This document shows positions 1 through 10,718 of a stretch of 30,743 bases of DNA, one piece after another. The notes beneath the pieces are model-generated. The model was not told the DNA's origin, ran no database searches, and was given only the letters and a program-made list of their open reading frames with translations. The position numbers were made by a program, and so were the translations under genes. The DNA lies in the NCBI RefSeq assembly GCF_000272405.2, contig NZ_AJZM02000034.1, positions 1 through 30,743 of the forward strand. Direction: 5' to 3'. The DNA comes from Vibrio tasmaniensis 1F-187 (GTDB lineage: Bacteria > Pseudomonadota > Gammaproteobacteria > Enterobacterales > Vibrionaceae). Each line of letters begins with the position of its first letter. Position 1 is the stretch's first letter.

Positions 1-1
1 A

Positions 2-430
2 CAGCCGACTATTCTAGGCGGTATTGAAAAAGTATCGATCGACTCTATCAAACAAAGCTTCGATGCTCGTGTTGATACTGGCGCAACCACCTCTTCTTTA
101 AATGCCGTCGACATCAAAGAATTCGAACGCAACGGTAAAGATTGGGTTAAGTTCCATTTGGCAGATAAAGCACAAGCAAAAGAAGACCAAAAATGGATCG
201 AAGCGCCCGTTGTACGTTATGTGAAAATCCGTCAATCGACGAATGATCAAACAGAACGTCGAGCTGTGATCGAATTATGGGTAAAAGTCGGAAAAATCCA
301 TGAAAAAGCGCAATTTACATTGGCGGATCGCTCTCAAATGAGTCACCCTGTATTACTAGGGCGCGAATTTATCAAAGACATAGCGCTAGTAGATGTAAGT
401 AAAAAGTACGTACAAACGGAAGTTAAATAA
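2..430 (+). CDS. Retropepsin-like aspartic protease (RimK-associated, PF05618-type), 5' end missing
   Basis: The reading frame is open from the first bases of the window, so the start codon and probably an N-terminal export signal lie outside. The visible 142 residues hold the retropepsin active-site motif D-T-G-A-T-T-S-S, with the catalytic Asp codon at 74-76, and near the C-terminus an H-P-V-L-L-G-R segment typical of the family's second conserved block. The family is often annotated as 'ATP-dependent zinc protease', but the DTGA motif points to an aspartic protease fold. It ends 17 bp before a transglutaminase-like/7TM gene, which is followed 3 bp later by an ATP-grasp ligase gene, so the three are almost certainly one operon. 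The protease probably processes or trims a product of the ligase or an envelope substrate; that role is inference. The internal TTG at 158 is not the real start because the catalytic motif lies upstream of it. Confidence 0.88.
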   Translation, partial: QPTILGGIEKVSIDSIKQSFDARVDTGATTSSLNAVDIKEFERNGKDWVKFHLADKAQAKEDQKWIEAPVVRYVKIRQSTNDQTERRAVIELWVKVGKIHEKAQFTLADRSQMSHPVLLGREFIKDIALVDVSKKYVQTEVK

Positions 431-447
431 CAATAGTAGGGTAAGCT

Positions 448-1953
448 ATGACGTCAAGAATTCCATTTTATATTTCTATATTCCTGCTCATCGTGGCAGG
501 TATAACTCTGAGTATGTTCAGACATACAACCTACGGTGTACCCTGGACTCCAGGCGAAACTAATCAGGTTTGGGACATTGAAGCTCGTATCGAATTCAAT
601 GCAGTGGGCAAAGAAGCAAAAGTTTCACTAGCCGCACCTCACACACAGTCTAACTTTACACTTATCGGCGAGTCAGCTTCATCACCAGGCTACGGCATTT
701 CATACTTGAATACAGATTCAGGTCGCCGTGCTGAGTGGTCAATTCGTCACGCAGATGGTCCGCAGACTATCTACTACAAGACACAGTTCTTAGTCGATAG
801 CCAAGCGAACGTTACCTCAACACCTCCAGAAGGTGATGTGGCTCAACCAAGCTTTGATGGTCCTGAAGAAGCCGCGGCCCTTGCTTTGATTGACAGAGCA
901 ACCAAGCGCTCAGCAGACAACATCACCTTTACTCGTGAGTTAATCAAAACGCTTAACGATCCAGACAGCCAAAACTCAGCGCTGATTCTGAATAACATGA
1001 CCAAAGTGGAAGCGACACACAAGCTACTTTCTGCCGCTAAAATCCACAACAAAGTCGTCGGTGTTATTGAACTGGAAGACGGACGTCGTCGCCAATCAAT
1101 CCAACACATGAACCAAATTTGGGATAATAACCAGTGGGTTCTATTCTCTCCTGAATCTAGCGAGCAGCAAGTTCAACCAAACCTGTTAATTTGGGATGAA
1201 TCAAATGTATCTCTATTAGACGTGGTTGGCGGTCAGAACAGTAAAGTTCACTTCTCTATGATTGCTCAGGAAGTTACTCCAACTGAAGCAACCAACAGTA
1301 AAGTATCAGCGGATCAACTGTTAAACCTTTCCATTCATAGTCTACCGCTAGAAGAGCAAGCGATGTTTAAAACCATCATGCTGATTCCTATCGGTGCTCT
1401 GATTGTTGTGTTCCTACGTGTCATCATAGGTCTTAAGACTTCTGGTACGTTCATGCCCGTTCTGATTGCTGTGGCATTCGTTCAAACACAGTTGGTTACC
1501 GGTATTGTTGGCTTCCTACTGATTGTCGGTACCGGTCTTGTAATACGAAGTTACTTATCCAAACTCAACCTATTGCTCGTGGCCAGGATATCCGCTGTAA
1601 TTATTACAGTAATTATGATTATTTCGATATTTACTGTAGTCGCGTTTAAAATCGGACTTACAGAAGGCCTATCAATTACGTTCTTCCCAATGATTATCTT
1701 GTCTTGGACTATCGAACGTATGTCTATCCTTTGGGAAGAAGAAGGCGCGAAAGAAGTTGTACTTCAAGGTGGCGGCTCTCTATTTACCGCGGTGCTTGTT
1801 TACTTAGGTATGACTAACCCGTTCATTCAGCACTTAACGTTTAACTTTATTGGTTTACAGCTTGTTATTCTAGCGACCATCTTGTTACTAGGTAACTACA
1901 CAGGCTACCGTCTAACCGAGCTTCGTCGCTTTAAACCGCTAGCGGAGGACTAA
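448..1953 (+). CDS. Inactive transglutaminase-like domain fused to 7 transmembrane helices
   Basis: This 501-residue membrane protein has an N-terminal hydrophobic anchor (about residues 7-24), a large hydrophilic region (about 30-305) that is probably periplasmic, then roughly seven hydrophobic helices from about residue 311 to 486 and a short basic/acidic cytoplasmic tail. The middle region (about 160-255) resembles the transglutaminase-like domain of the family known as 'inactive transglutaminase fused to 7 transmembrane helices'. There is no cysteine anywhere in the protein, so a Cys-His-Asp transglutaminase cannot operate; a binding role is more likely. It sits between the aspartic protease and the ATP-grasp ligase genes with gaps of 17 and 3 bp, implying translational coupling and a joint function. 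The ATG at 448 follows a purine-rich stretch (gtagggtaagct) that can serve as ribosome binding site. The substrate is unknown. Confidence 0.88.
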   Translation: MTSRIPFYISIFLLIVAGITLSMFRHTTYGVPWTPGETNQVWDIEARIEFNAVGKEAKVSLAAPHTQSNFTLIGESASSPGYGISYLNTDSGRRAEWSIRHADGPQTIYYKTQFLVDSQANVTSTPPEGDVAQPSFDGPEEAAALALIDRATKRSADNITFTRELIKTLNDPDSQNSALILNNMTKVEATHKLLSAAKIHNKVVGVIELEDGRRRQSIQHMNQIWDNNQWVLFSPESSEQQVQPNLLIWDESNVSLLDVVGGQNSKVHFSMIAQEVTPTEATNSKVSADQLLNLSIHSLPLEEQAMFKTIMLIPIGALIVVFLRVIIGLKTSGTFMPVLIAVAFVQTQLVTGIVGFLLIVGTGLVIRSYLSKLNLLLVARISAVIITVIMIISIFTVVAFKIGLTEGLSITFFPMIILSWTIERMSILWEEEGAKEVVLQGGGSLFTAVLVYLGMTNPFIQHLTFNFIGLQLVILATILLLGNYTGYRLTELRRFKPLAED

Positions 1954-1956
1954 GTT

Positions 1957-2916
1957 ATGTTTGATCAATTTACTTCACCGTTTAAGTTGAAAGACAAAGG
2001 CATAATGGGAATGAACAAGCGTAACCATAGTTATATTGGCCGCTACAATGATCGTTCCAAGTACCCACTCGTTGATGACAAGCTTAAGACTAAAATCATT
2101 GCTGAACAGGCTGGCGCCACCGTGCCAAAGCTTATTGGCGTTATTAGTCACCAAGCTGAAGTAAAAACAATCCACAAGATGGTTAAAGAGTGGCCGGGCT
2201 TTGTAATCAAGCCCGCTCAAGGCAGTGGTGGTAAAGGCATCCTTGTTGTGATCTCTCATAAAGATGGGGTTTACACCAAACCATCGGGTTCTACTATCAA
2301 TGAAGAAGATGTAGAGCGCCATATCAGTAACGCGCTCGCGGGCCTTTTCTCGCTGGGTGGCAAGAACGATGTGGCCGTAGTTGAAAACCTCATCAAGTTT
2401 GATGAGTGTTTTGAAGGCTTCAGCTACGAAGGTGTGCCAGACGTACGAATCATCGTATTCAAAGGCTACCCTGTGATGGCGATGATGCGTCTGTCCACTT
2501 CAGATTCAGATGGTAAGGCTAACTTGCACCAAGGTGCTGTTGGTGTGGGTATAGACATTGCGACAGGTAAAGCGGTTCGAGCGGTTCAGTTCGATCAGCC
2601 TGTTACACACCATCCAGATACGGGTAAAGAACTCGCGTTATTACAAGTTCCTCACTGGGAAAAGCTGTTAACTCTAGCATCAAGTGCTTGGGAAATGACG
2701 GGCTTAGGCTATATGGGTACTGACATGGTATTAGACCAAGAAGAAGGCCCTATGGTACTAGAACTTAATGCTCGACCTGGTTTAGCTATCCAAATCGCGA
2801 ACGGCGCGGGGCTACTTCCTAGACTGCATCATATTGAAAACCTTGGCACGCCTGCTGAATATCCAAAACCTGCGGAGCGTGTTGCTTACGCTGCAAAACA
2901 GTTCGGTCACAACTAG
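1957..2916 (+). CDS. RimK-like ATP-grasp ligase (alpha-L-glutamate ligase-like)
   Basis: This 319-residue protein carries the ATP-grasp layout: a lysine and glycine-rich loop at residues 85-94 (K-P-A-Q-G-S-G-G-K-G), a P-D-V-R segment in the central domain, and the Mg2+/ATP-binding L-E-L-N-A-R-P-G motif at about 268-275. ATP-grasp enzymes of this type activate a carboxylate as acyl phosphate and join it to an amine, typically forming an amide or peptide bond. Related proteins are called alpha-L-glutamate ligase-like, but the amino acid and acceptor used here cannot be read from sequence. The start ATG lies 3 bp after the stop of the 7TM gene, with agcggaggac (SD GGAGG) just upstream. It is the last gene of the protease-7TM-ligase operon. 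No clear rho-independent terminator with a T-run follows it. Confidence 0.9.
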   Translation: MFDQFTSPFKLKDKGIMGMNKRNHSYIGRYNDRSKYPLVDDKLKTKIIAEQAGATVPKLIGVISHQAEVKTIHKMVKEWPGFVIKPAQGSGGKGILVVISHKDGVYTKPSGSTINEEDVERHISNALAGLFSLGGKNDVAVVENLIKFDECFEGFSYEGVPDVRIIVFKGYPVMAMMRLSTSDSDGKANLHQGAVGVGIDIATGKAVRAVQFDQPVTHHPDTGKELALLQVPHWEKLLTLASSAWEMTGLGYMGTDMVLDQEEGPMVLELNARPGLAIQIANGAGLLPRLHHIENLGTPAEYPKPAERVAYAAKQFGHN

Positions 2917-3280
2917 TCAAAATTTTGTCACTTAAATTTTAGGCCAAAATTTGGGGTGTTTGGGGTTATCTCCCCTTGCATCCCAATCCTTTCTATACGC
3001 TTACTTCAGCAACACATTCACACCAAAAATAGATTAAAAGGTACTTATTTGTGCTAATTCCGCCTAGGAAGTAGAAAAATACGCACCATCAAAATCAATT
3101 AAAACCCATCAAATTTGTGTAGATACCCTATTCACTGTAAATCCCACGCATAAGTATTCACACTGCTTGTTTGTAACGACGTTCCCTTACAAAACGACCA
3201 ACAAATAAATTGTAACCCTATGTTAGCATACAGATAATTTAGTCAATAAAATAAGCAACAACTGTTAAGGATATGCTCTG
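2917..3280. other. Intergenic region between ATP-grasp ligase and chemoreceptor genes
   Basis: No credible gene is seen in these 364 bases. The first 70 bases are rich in A/T runs and short G and C runs (GGGG-N6-CCCC near 2962-2975) but lack a terminator-like T-tract. The second half holds an inverted repeat, TTTGTAA-N10-TTACAAA (3170-3193), and just downstream a sigma70-like promoter for the chemoreceptor gene. Confidence 0.6.
3210..3238 (+). promoter_or_regulatory. Probable sigma70 promoter of the chemoreceptor gene
   Basis: TTGTAA (3210-3215) and GATAAT (3233-3238) are separated by 17 bp, close to consensus. Transcription would start near 3245, about 35 bases before the ATG at 3281. The inverted repeat TTTGTAA-N10-TTACAAA (3170-3193) lies 16 bp upstream of the -35 element, a usual place for an activator site. 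No sigma28-type promoter with correct spacing was found. Confidence 0.55.
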
Positions 3281-5173
3281 ATGACCGTCAAAAATAAGAT
3301 TATGCTAACAATTAGCGGCCTAATCTGTTTAACGATTTTAGTTATATCTACGATAGGATATTTCGAATTTAAGTCTGCCACCACGGATGACTACCGTCAT
3401 AACTTGTCTACGAAATCGTTTCTTGTAGCCAAAGCTGTCGAAGGGAAAATGGAAGCGTATTTCGGCGCTTTGGAAAGCATTTCAACCAGTATCCATACTG
3501 ATAGATCCGGTAACATCATGATCAACCCGATGCTGTTGAAAATGATGACGAACAGTAAAGAATCTCTTGGTGTTCTTAATATTTACATCGGTCTTCCTGA
3601 TGGCAAAACTTACGACGTTAAAAATCAAGGTATCATTCCTAATTTTAATGCTAAGCAAAAACAACGCGAATGGTTCAACCTTGGGTTTTCAGGTGCAAAA
3701 CGATCAGTAACTAACCCTTACCTAGCAACAACAGGGCATTTAACTATGTCAGTTGTTATTCCATTTAAAGCCAGGGGCGAAACGAAAGCAGTGATTGGCC
3801 TTAGTCTTAAAATGAGTGATATTACAGACTATATAAACGAGCTATCTGAAGAGCCAAACTTATTTGTCTCTCGCCAAGATGGTTTCCTTGTTGCCGCTAG
3901 CTATGAAGATTTTATTGGTAAAAATATCTACGATCTTCGACCATCATACCGTGAACACGGTAGTAAGATGACCAGTGAGCACTCTTACAATGTTCCAGAT
4001 AAAGGCGACTTTTATGTCGTTTCGTCTCAAATTGAGTCATTAGGTTGGAATACCTGGGCTTGGGCAAGTTGGGACGACATTGAAGCGCCTTCAAATGCGA
4101 TGGTGAAAATAAATACTGTAGTTGGTCTAATTTTCGCGGTTATGGCAACCGGAATAACATTCTTATTAGTCACCCGATTAATGTATCGTCCTATTGGCGG
4201 AGAGCCACAATACATCGAAGCTCTTGTTAGTCGAATCTCGGCAGGAGACCTGACCAACATCCCTAAATTAAATGGCGATGAAACGGGGATCTACCGTTCA
4301 ACTCTTGAAATGGCAGGTAACCTCCAAGGCATTATTGGCAATATTGAGCAGTCTTCAAACTCTCTCTCATCACAATCTTCATCTCTTGAGACCTCTTCAA
4401 ATCAGTTAAGTACCTCATCAGAAGAGCAAATGATGCAGCTAGAGCAAGTTGCAACCGCGATGAATCAGATGACCGCGACTGTTGCGGAAGTGGCTCAAAA
4501 TGCGATGCAGGCATCATCATCATCCAATGAGGCAAGCCTTTCATCTCAGTCAGGTCTTGAGACTGTGGGTGACATGAACCAGCAAATCAGCTTACTTGTA
4601 ACGAATATTGAGCAGGTTCAAGATTCGATTCTTGGTGTTGAAAAAGAAACTCAAAATGTAGGTAGCATACTTGATGTTATCCGAGGTATTGCTGAGCAAA
4701 CAAACTTGCTGGCATTAAACGCAGCAATTGAAGCAGCTCGAGCGGGTGAGCAAGGTCGCGGCTTCGCCGTCGTGGCTGACGAGGTGCGTAACCTCGCTAA
4801 CAAGACACAAGAAAGCACGAACGAAATACAAACCATGATTTCATCACTTCAAACTCAAGCAAAACAATCTGTTGAGCTTATGGTTGAAAATGCGGAAACA
4901 GCTAAAGTAACTCGTGAAAAGTCAGATCAAGCGAGTCAAATGCTGAATACTATTCAGCATGAGATTGGGACAATTCAAGACATGAACAACCAGATTGCAG
5001 CGGCAGCGGAAGAACAATCGCAAGTAGCCGTTGAAATCAACGAAAATGTAGTGAATGTAAATGATTTGGCGCGAGCGACTGTCGATGACGTCCAGCAAAA
5101 TGTTCAAACAGCGCAAAATGTTAATAATGTTTCGGACGAACTGCATCAAACGATAAAGATGTTTAAGATCTAA
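3281..5173 (+). CDS. Methyl-accepting chemotaxis protein with periplasmic Cache-type sensor
   Basis: This 630-residue chemoreceptor has a first membrane helix (about residues 7-29), a periplasmic sensor of about 245 residues resembling a double Cache domain, a second membrane helix (about 276-300), a HAMP region beginning R-P-I-G-G-E-P, and a long cytoplasmic signalling coiled coil. The highly conserved hairpin tip ([19 protein letters not shown]) lies around residues 470-490, where it contacts CheA and CheW. Such proteins relay ligand binding to the flagellar motor through CheA autophosphorylation and are adapted by methylation. The C-terminus ends in K-M-F-K-I with no CheR/CheB-docking pentapeptide. 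The ATG at 3281 follows AAGGA by nine bases. Cache sensors often bind amino acids or carboxylates, but the ligand here cannot be named. It is a single-gene unit with its own promoter and terminator. Confidence 0.93.
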   Translation: MTVKNKIMLTISGLICLTILVISTIGYFEFKSATTDDYRHNLSTKSFLVAKAVEGKMEAYFGALESISTSIHTDRSGNIMINPMLLKMMTNSKESLGVLNIYIGLPDGKTYDVKNQGIIPNFNAKQKQREWFNLGFSGAKRSVTNPYLATTGHLTMSVVIPFKARGETKAVIGLSLKMSDITDYINELSEEPNLFVSRQDGFLVAASYEDFIGKNIYDLRPSYREHGSKMTSEHSYNVPDKGDFYVVSSQIESLGWNTWAWASWDDIEAPSNAMVKINTVVGLIFAVMATGITFLLVTRLMYRPIGGEPQYIEALVSRISAGDLTNIPKLNGDETGIYRSTLEMAGNLQGIIGNIEQSSNSLSSQSSSLETSSNQLSTSSEEQMMQLEQVATAMNQMTATVAEVAQNAMQASSSSNEASLSSQSGLETVGDMNQQISLLVTNIEQVQDSILGVEKETQNVGSILDVIRGIAEQTNLLALNAAIEAARAGEQGRGFAVVADEVRNLANKTQESTNEIQTMISSLQTQAKQSVELMVENAETAKVTREKSDQASQMLNTIQHEIGTIQDMNNQIAAAAEEQSQVAVEINENVVNVNDLARATVDDVQQNVQTAQNVNNVSDELHQTIKMFKI

Positions 5174-5257
5174 TCTTAGATAAGCTAAACGTACCGACAA
5201 CCTATACGTTAAAGCCTAAGTATCAAAATCTTCGGCTTAAAAAAAGATAACGTAATT

Positions 5258-5291
5258 AAAACCGCCTTCTCTTCTGAGAAGGCGGTTTTTT
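5258..5291 (+). terminator. Rho-independent terminator of the chemoreceptor gene
   Basis: A perfect stem ACCGCCTTCTC / GAGAAGGCGGT with a TTCT loop is followed by a run of T. An A-run on the left side means it could also act on the minus strand, but mukB has its own terminator nearer its end. Confidence 0.9.
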
Positions 5292-5400
5292 ATATGGTAA
5301 TAAGTTCAGGCTGAGTCATGCCAATCACAGTCAGTCATTATAAATAGCTCAGGAATACCACCCTCACCAAAAGAATACGAGACCCGTGAAGCTGCCAAAC

Positions 5401-5431
5401 AAAAAAAGCCCCGAAGTGTATACTTCGAGGC
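5401..5431 (-). terminator. Rho-independent terminator of the muk operon
   Basis: Read on the minus strand, GCCTCGAAGT and ACTTCGGGGC pair as a 10-bp stem with one G-U pair and an ATAC loop, followed by seven T. It lies 48 bp beyond the mukB stop. Between it and the chemoreceptor terminator (about 5292-5400) nothing recognisable is seen. Confidence 0.85.
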
Positions 5432-5478
5432 CATTAATTTACGGTAGATAGATTACGCTTCTAAGGGGTTTCGATAAG

Positions 5479-8400
5479 CTATTGAACAGGAGATACCGGT
5501 TTGTTTTTAGCAAAACCACGCAGACCAACAACGTGTACGTGTTCGTGGTCTTTGAAGACCTTACGTACCAGTTTGTAGGTTGTACCTTTCTCTGGGCTAA
5601 TGTTCTCTGGCGCAGCAATCAGAAGTTGCATACCTAAACGGTCACACAGTTCAAACAGCGTAGAGATCGACTTAGAATCCAGACGAGCGGCTTCATCAAG
5701 GAACAACAAACGACATGGAACGATGTCTTTACTACGAAGTCGACGTGACTCTTCTTCCCAGCTCTGAATAACCATCAATAGGATTGATTGACCAGTACCG
5801 ATCGCCTCACCCGTAGACAATGCACCCGATTCCGCTTGTAACCAACCGTCTGAACCACGGTTAACTTCAACACTCAGCTCTAGGTAGTTACGGTAATCCA
5901 GTAACTCTTCACCAAGAACTTGCGGAGAACGTTGACCCATATCGATATGTGGATTGACACGTTGGAACAACTTCGCCATCGCTTCAGAGAAGGTAAAGCG
6001 CGTTGATTCAAACAAGTCTTTGTGTTGATCTTGTTGAGTCGCTAGCCCTGATAGCAAGATCTCGTGGCTTTCACGGATCTTAACGTTCAGACGCACGCCC
6101 TTAACCTGACCAAAGTAAATGTTAGACAGACCTTGGTTGAGCATACGAATACGGTTCTGCTCGCGCTGAATCGTTTTCTTTATGATACTTGCTACCGACT
6201 CAGAGCTGATCGCTAAGCGGTTTTCACGCTGCGTCAGTTCTTCTGTTAGTCGAGCTAGCTCTACTTCCATCTCTTCGATTGCTTCAACCGGATCATCCGT
6301 ATGAATGATGTCTTGGCGAATGCGCTCTCGAAGGTGTTGGTAAACCGCAATGTAAAACAGAACCTTACGCTCTGGATGTGCGTTGTCTTCAGAGAGACGC
6401 AGCGAATCACGCAGGTCGTCATTGTCAGCTACAGCCAGACGTAGCGCACCCAGTGATTTATCCGACATAGAGCGAAGTTCGCCCGCCGTTAAATAAGCCA
6501 GTTCACGTTTGTGCAGACGACGTTCAACGTCATTCTCACGAGCTAAACGCAGTACTGAACACCAGCCGGATTTTGCTGCAACAACGAAGGTACGAAGCTC
6601 TGTGTACTCTTTCTGAACTTTCTTAAGACGCTTAGCCAGCGCTTTCATCTCAAGTTCAGTTGAGGTAATCGTGCGTTCGTATTCACTCTTACGGCTACGA
6701 GAAGTATGCAAACGCTCTTGAAGCTCGTCACGACGACGAACCGCGCGCTCTTCAGCACCTTCATCAGCGTTAACACCGAACTCTTGTAGCTCTTGCTTGA
6801 ACTCTTGAACCGTCTCTTGCTTCGCTTGGTGCGAGCTCTTCAGTGCTGCCAATACTTGGTTGTACTGGTTCATCTGTTCGCGAGCTTGCTTCAAGCCATC
6901 GCGGCCTTTAGCTCGTGCTTGTTCTGCTTGAACCAACTTCGCTTTCAGTTGTTCGCTCAGTTCGCTGCTCTTGTTAAGCAGGTCAACAGAATCTGCGTAA
7001 GCAAAGTAGTGACGACGTTCGATTAAGTCAGAAAGAGCAAACACTTTACCTTTTAGAGTTTGTAACGCGCTGTCCGCCTGACGATACTCGGCTTCCAAAG
7101 CTTCGAATTGCTCTGGGTCAGCATCGAGTGCAGAAACGATTTGCTCTAATGAAGTAAGTGCTTTGCCATGAGTGTTCAAGTAAGACTTAGCTTCGCTTAG
7201 ACGCTCTAGTTGTGCTTCTAATTCAGCGAGACGCTCAGCTAATGTTTCGTCTTCAAGAATACGAACCATTGGTGCCAATTTGTCCAGTGCACCAAGTGCT
7301 TGCTTGCTTTGTAGAAGCTGACTGCGTTGTTGTTGCTCTTTAGAGTCAAGCTCAGCCAGAGAACGAACAATTTGATTACGCTTATCACGAATAGCAGCCA
7401 GTGCTTGTTCTGGATCTGCGTTAAACGCAACGTGCAGATGCTTAGCAACAAAGCTGTTAAATGCTTGGTATAGGCGATTCAGTTTCTGAGAGTCAAACGC
7501 AGCTTTGGCATGGTTTTCTACCACAACGTCACGCTCTTCACGCAATTTCTCTAGGCGTTGCTCACGAGCCGCACGGCCAAACAATGGAATCTCAGGGAAG
7601 CGCGAGTAACGCATTTGGCGATCGTTCAGCTGAACACACACCGCACCTTCAAGCTCATCGGCATTGAACGAGCTGTCATCAAACGCATCTACATCGCCTT
7701 CTAGGATGTAAAGATCTTCTGGACAATCATCAAGATCCACCAGCTTCTCTTTAATGCCATCAAGGTCCGAAACCACAATTGCGTGACGAGCCGGGCCGTA
7801 CATCGCACTGAAGTACGGTGCATCGCCAATCGTGATGTCATCGTAGATCTCAGAAAGCAGCACGCCACCAAGCGTATCCGCCAGACCTTTCAGGCGAGGA
7901 TCGTTAGAGCCACCCGGAGAAGCTAAACGCTCTATCTCTTGTTCAAGTTCAGAACGGCGCGTCGCCAATTGATCTTTCGCTACCGCTTGAGATTTTTCGT
8001 CTTCAAGCACTTGCTGCATTTGAGTCATTACTGCTTGGCTATCTTCTAGCTCAGCTTCTGTTTGATCTCTTAGGGCTTCAAGTGCGTCGTTCGCCGTGAT
8101 CCACGTTGGAGCAATAGACTCAAGTTTTTGAATCTCTTGGTCGTGGTTTTGTTGCACACGACGTTGCTCACTCTTCGCTTCACGCAGCTCTTCTTGAGCG
8201 TACTCAAGAGAATCGATCTGCATTGCATGGCGTTCACGTTCTTCATCGAAAACCGCTTCGTCAGTCAGTGAGATGTTGTGTTGCTTTTGGTATTCAGTCG
8301 CAAGCTCTTTTGCTTGACGCTGCTGCGCCACATCACGAGCCATGTCGCGGTGCTGAGCACGCCACTGTTGTTCGTTTTCAACAACGTGTTTTGCGTTACG

Positions 8401-9915
8401 GCCTTTTTCTAACGCTTGCTTAGCACTGTTAGACGCTTCTTTACGCTCAACGTCACCAACGATGCTTTTAACAAGAGCGAGCGCTTTGTCGAACTGCGCA
8501 GACGCAGCAGAAGACATGTCTAGTTTATGCTTAGTCGACAGTAACGTTTGAGTGCTTGATTCTTCTTGTGCTTTTAGCTCAGAAACCAGAGTTAATGCGC
8601 TTTCTGCCGTAATAGACTCATCATCAAGTAGCTGCTTAGTTTTCTCTAATGCTTGAACCGCTTGTTGGTATTGAAGCGCACGAGTCTGCTGAACATCCAA
8701 CGCTTGTTGGTAGTCAGCAAGCTGAGTTTTCAGGCTATCCACTTCTTCTTCAGTAATGGTTGCCTGTTCTTCAGCAAGAAGTACTCGTTCTTGAGCTTCT
8801 TCAGCTACCATCATCTGTTCTTCTAGACGCTCATTAAGCTCTTCTAGATCTTCACTGTAGCGAGCAATTTTCTCTTGCTGACGAAGTGCAGTTTGAACCA
8901 ATTGAAGATGATCCGAAGCCGCTTGATAATCTTGCTCTAGTGCCGATTCTTGATCGACCAACAGCTCAAGCTCTTCTTGAACGCGGTTCAACAAGTTGTT
9001 TTGATCAAGCAAGGTTTCGCGAGAACCAAACAGTTCACCACGGAACTTCATCGTTTGATCAAGCTTGTTGCGACGATCGTTGGCATGGCGCATGTAATCT
9101 GCTGCCACGTAGTTCGTAGATTCAGTGATCAAGTGCTTGAACAAGTCACGATCCGACTGAGTCGTTTTGATCGCTTCTAGCGTCATGCGGTTTTCGCGTA
9201 GTGCTGATTCCATGTCTTGGAATGCTTTCTTCACGCCACCATTTTGCGGTAGAAGGTAATCACGCAGAGAACGCGTAATCGCACTAGAAATACCACCGTA
9301 AAGCGATGCTTCAATCAGACGGTAGAACTTAGAACGGTCGCTGCTGTTACGCAGTTTCTTCGGTACCACACCGTATTCAAACATCTGTGAGTGGTAATCA
9401 ACAATCGAAGAAAAGGCTTTAAAGTGCGCCCCTTCATATTGCGCTACCGCTGCTTTCACGTCGTTCAGTTGACACACACGAGCGTGGCTGTCTGAAACGT
9501 TCTGGATCAATACATCCGTTGGCTTCACATGGCTTGGAAGGCCTTGGATTACAAACGGTTTGATGTCGACCTTCTTATCACGACCCGCAACTTGCTGCAG
9601 TTTTACTGCAAACAATAGGCGTTGATTACGAGAGTTCACAACATCTAGCGCGGCGTAACATGCGCCAGGTTGAAGCTTACCGTAAAGACCTTTGTCGCGT
9701 GATGATTGTGAACTGCCCGCTTCCGTTGTATTACGGAAATGCAGAAGGCTTTGGTCAGGGATCAGTGCAGTGATGAATGCCGCCATTGTGGTCGACTTAC
9801 CCGCACCGTTACCGCCAGAAAGCGTTGTAACCAATCCATCAATATCAAAAGTACGCGCAAAGAAACCGTTCCAGTTGATCATGGTTAATGATTGATACTT
9901 ACCTCTTTCAATCAT
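5479..9915 (-). CDS. mukB: Chromosome partition protein MukB (SMC-like ATPase)
   Basis: The 1478-residue product (E. coli MukB is 1486) is the SMC-like subunit of the MukBEF condensin, which extrudes and organises chromosomal loops. The N-terminal head holds Walker A G-G-N-G-A-G-K-S at residues 34-41; the C-terminal head holds the signature [10 protein letters not shown] near 1360-1370 and Walker [10 protein letters not shown] near 1395-1405. Between them run two long coiled-coil arms with a hinge around residues 650-800 (conserved segment [10 protein letters not shown]). The ATG at 9915 overlaps the mukE stop by four bases (ATGA), indicating translational coupling, and the start M-I-E-R-G-K matches the family. 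It is the last gene of cmoM-mukF-mukE-mukB. Nothing suggests truncation. Confidence 0.98.
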   Translation of the reverse strand: MIERGKYQSLTMINWNGFFARTFDIDGLVTTLSGGNGAGKSTTMAAFITALIPDQSLLHFRNTTEAGSSQSSRDKGLYGKLQPGACYAALDVVNSRNQRLLFAVKLQQVAGRDKKVDIKPFVIQGLPSHVKPTDVLIQNVSDSHARVCQLNDVKAAVAQYEGAHFKAFSSIVDYHSQMFEYGVVPKKLRNSSDRSKFYRLIEASLYGGISSAITRSLRDYLLPQNGGVKKAFQDMESALRENRMTLEAIKTTQSDRDLFKHLITESTNYVAADYMRHANDRRNKLDQTMKFRGELFGSRETLLDQNNLLNRVQEELELLVDQESALEQDYQAASDHLQLVQTALRQQEKIARYSEDLEELNERLEEQMMVAEEAQERVLLAEEQATITEEEVDSLKTQLADYQQALDVQQTRALQYQQAVQALEKTKQLLDDESITAESALTLVSELKAQEESSTQTLLSTKHKLDMSSAASAQFDKALALVKSIVGDVERKEASNSAKQALEKGRNAKHVVENEQQWRAQHRDMARDVAQQRQAKELATEYQKQHNISLTDEAVFDEERERHAMQIDSLEYAQEELREAKSEQRRVQQNHDQEIQKLESIAPTWITANDALEALRDQTEAELEDSQAVMTQMQQVLEDEKSQAVAKDQLATRRSELEQEIERLASPGGSNDPRLKGLADTLGGVLLSEIYDDITIGDAPYFSAMYGPARHAIVVSDLDGIKEKLVDLDDCPEDLYILEGDVDAFDDSSFNADELEGAVCVQLNDRQMRYSRFPEIPLFGRAAREQRLEKLREERDVVVENHAKAAFDSQKLNRLYQAFNSFVAKHLHVAFNADPEQALAAIRDKRNQIVRSLAELDSKEQQQRSQLLQSKQALGALDKLAPMVRILEDETLAERLAELEAQLERLSEAKSYLNTHGKALTSLEQIVSALDADPEQFEALEAEYRQADSALQTLKGKVFALSDLIERRHYFAYADSVDLLNKSSELSEQLKAKLVQAEQARAKGRDGLKQAREQMNQYNQVLAALKSSHQAKQETVQEFKQELQEFGVNADEGAEERAVRRRDELQERLHTSRSRKSEYERTITSTELEMKALAKRLKKVQKEYTELRTFVVAAKSGWCSVLRLARENDVERRLHKRELAYLTAGELRSMSDKSLGALRLAVADNDDLRDSLRLSEDNAHPERKVLFYIAVYQHLRERIRQDIIHTDDPVEAIEEMEVELARLTEELTQRENRLAISSESVASIIKKTIQREQNRIRMLNQGLSNIYFGQVKGVRLNVKIRESHEILLSGLATQQDQHKDLFESTRFTFSEAMAKLFQRVNPHIDMGQRSPQVLGEELLDYRNYLELSVEVNRGSDGWLQAESGALSTGEAIGTGQSILLMVIQSWEEESRRLRSKDIVPCRLLFLDEAARLDSKSISTLFELCDRLGMQLLIAAPENISPEKGTTYKLVRKVFKDHEHVHVVGLRGFAKNKPVSPVQ

Positions 9916-10718
9916 GCTTCACCTTCTACTTTTGTTTGTTCGCCATCGTTTGACTCAAGGTCAAAGCCGGCTTGATCGTTAAAAATGTCTTGTTGACCGT
10001 TTTCGTCCACGTTTAGTTCAACTTCTGATACGGCTTCCGTTTGCTCTTCATTCAACAAGCTACCTTGGTTAGGTTCTTGAGTATGAACAACAGCTTCACC
10101 ATCACGAATAAGTCGTAATTGCGCTTCTTTCATATCATCGCCAACACGAACATCTGCACCAAAACGGAACACCGCTTCGCTGATACGGAATTTACCTGTT
10201 TCACCAATCACGATCAGCATGCCGATACGACGTAAACGGCGTAAAGAAGTACGTACTTTTTCAAACAGCTTTTCTTTGTCTAAGTCAGAACCAGACGCAC
10301 GGTTGGTTGCTAGCTTCATGAGTTTTTTCTCATCCGCTAACGACATCAGTTCATCAAACAACTCTTGATTGGTGAAGATGCCTTCATGAGCCAAACGCTC
10401 TGGGCTTAGGTATAAGAAACACAATACTTTGCCAACCAGCATGTCGAGCTCAGACAACACACTACGACCAATTAAAGACGTAGAACGCGGGCGCAGATAG
10501 AAGAAACCTTCAGGCGCTTTTACCAGTTCCGTATTGTAGCGTTGATAAAAATGCTGAAGCTCAACTTCAAAATCAGAAAGCAACGCATGGTTATCGAGGT
10601 CTTCTGTTGAAACATGCTTGCCTGAACGCAACATGCTATCTAGCGCAGGAAACAATGGGTTCGCTATCGCTTTTACCAGTTTCTCTGGCATGTAATCATC
10701 AGTACTTGTTAATGACAT
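9912..10718 (-). CDS. mukE: Chromosome partition protein MukE (kite subunit of MukBEF)
   Basis: MukE binds MukF and, with it, bridges MukB heads. The segments [20 protein letters not shown] and F-R-F-G-A-D-V-R are strongly MukE-like. I place the start at the ATG at 10718 (268 residues) because AAGG precedes it by nine bases; a GTG at 10736 would add six residues but has no better ribosome binding site. Either way the start lies inside the 3' end of mukF, and the stop overlaps the mukB start by four bases, so all three subunits are translationally coupled. Compared with E. coli MukE (234 residues as recalled) the protein has a C-terminal acidic, glutamine-rich extension of about 30-35 residues, likely disordered. 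Confidence 0.96.
   Translation of the reverse strand: MSLTSTDDYMPEKLVKAIANPLFPALDSMLRSGKHVSTEDLDNHALLSDFEVELQHFYQRYNTELVKAPEGFFYLRPRSTSLIGRSVLSELDMLVGKVLCFLYLSPERLAHEGIFTNQELFDELMSLADEKKLMKLATNRASGSDLDKEKLFEKVRTSLRRLRRIGMLIVIGETGKFRISEAVFRFGADVRVGDDMKEAQLRLIRDGEAVVHTQEPNQGSLLNEEQTEAVSEVELNVDENGQQDIFNDQAGFDLESNDGEQTKVEGEA

Noticed and set aside
2925..2980. Terminator after the ATP-grasp ligase gene
   Set aside because: AT-rich and G/C-run sequences form only a weak 4-bp stem and lack a T-tract.
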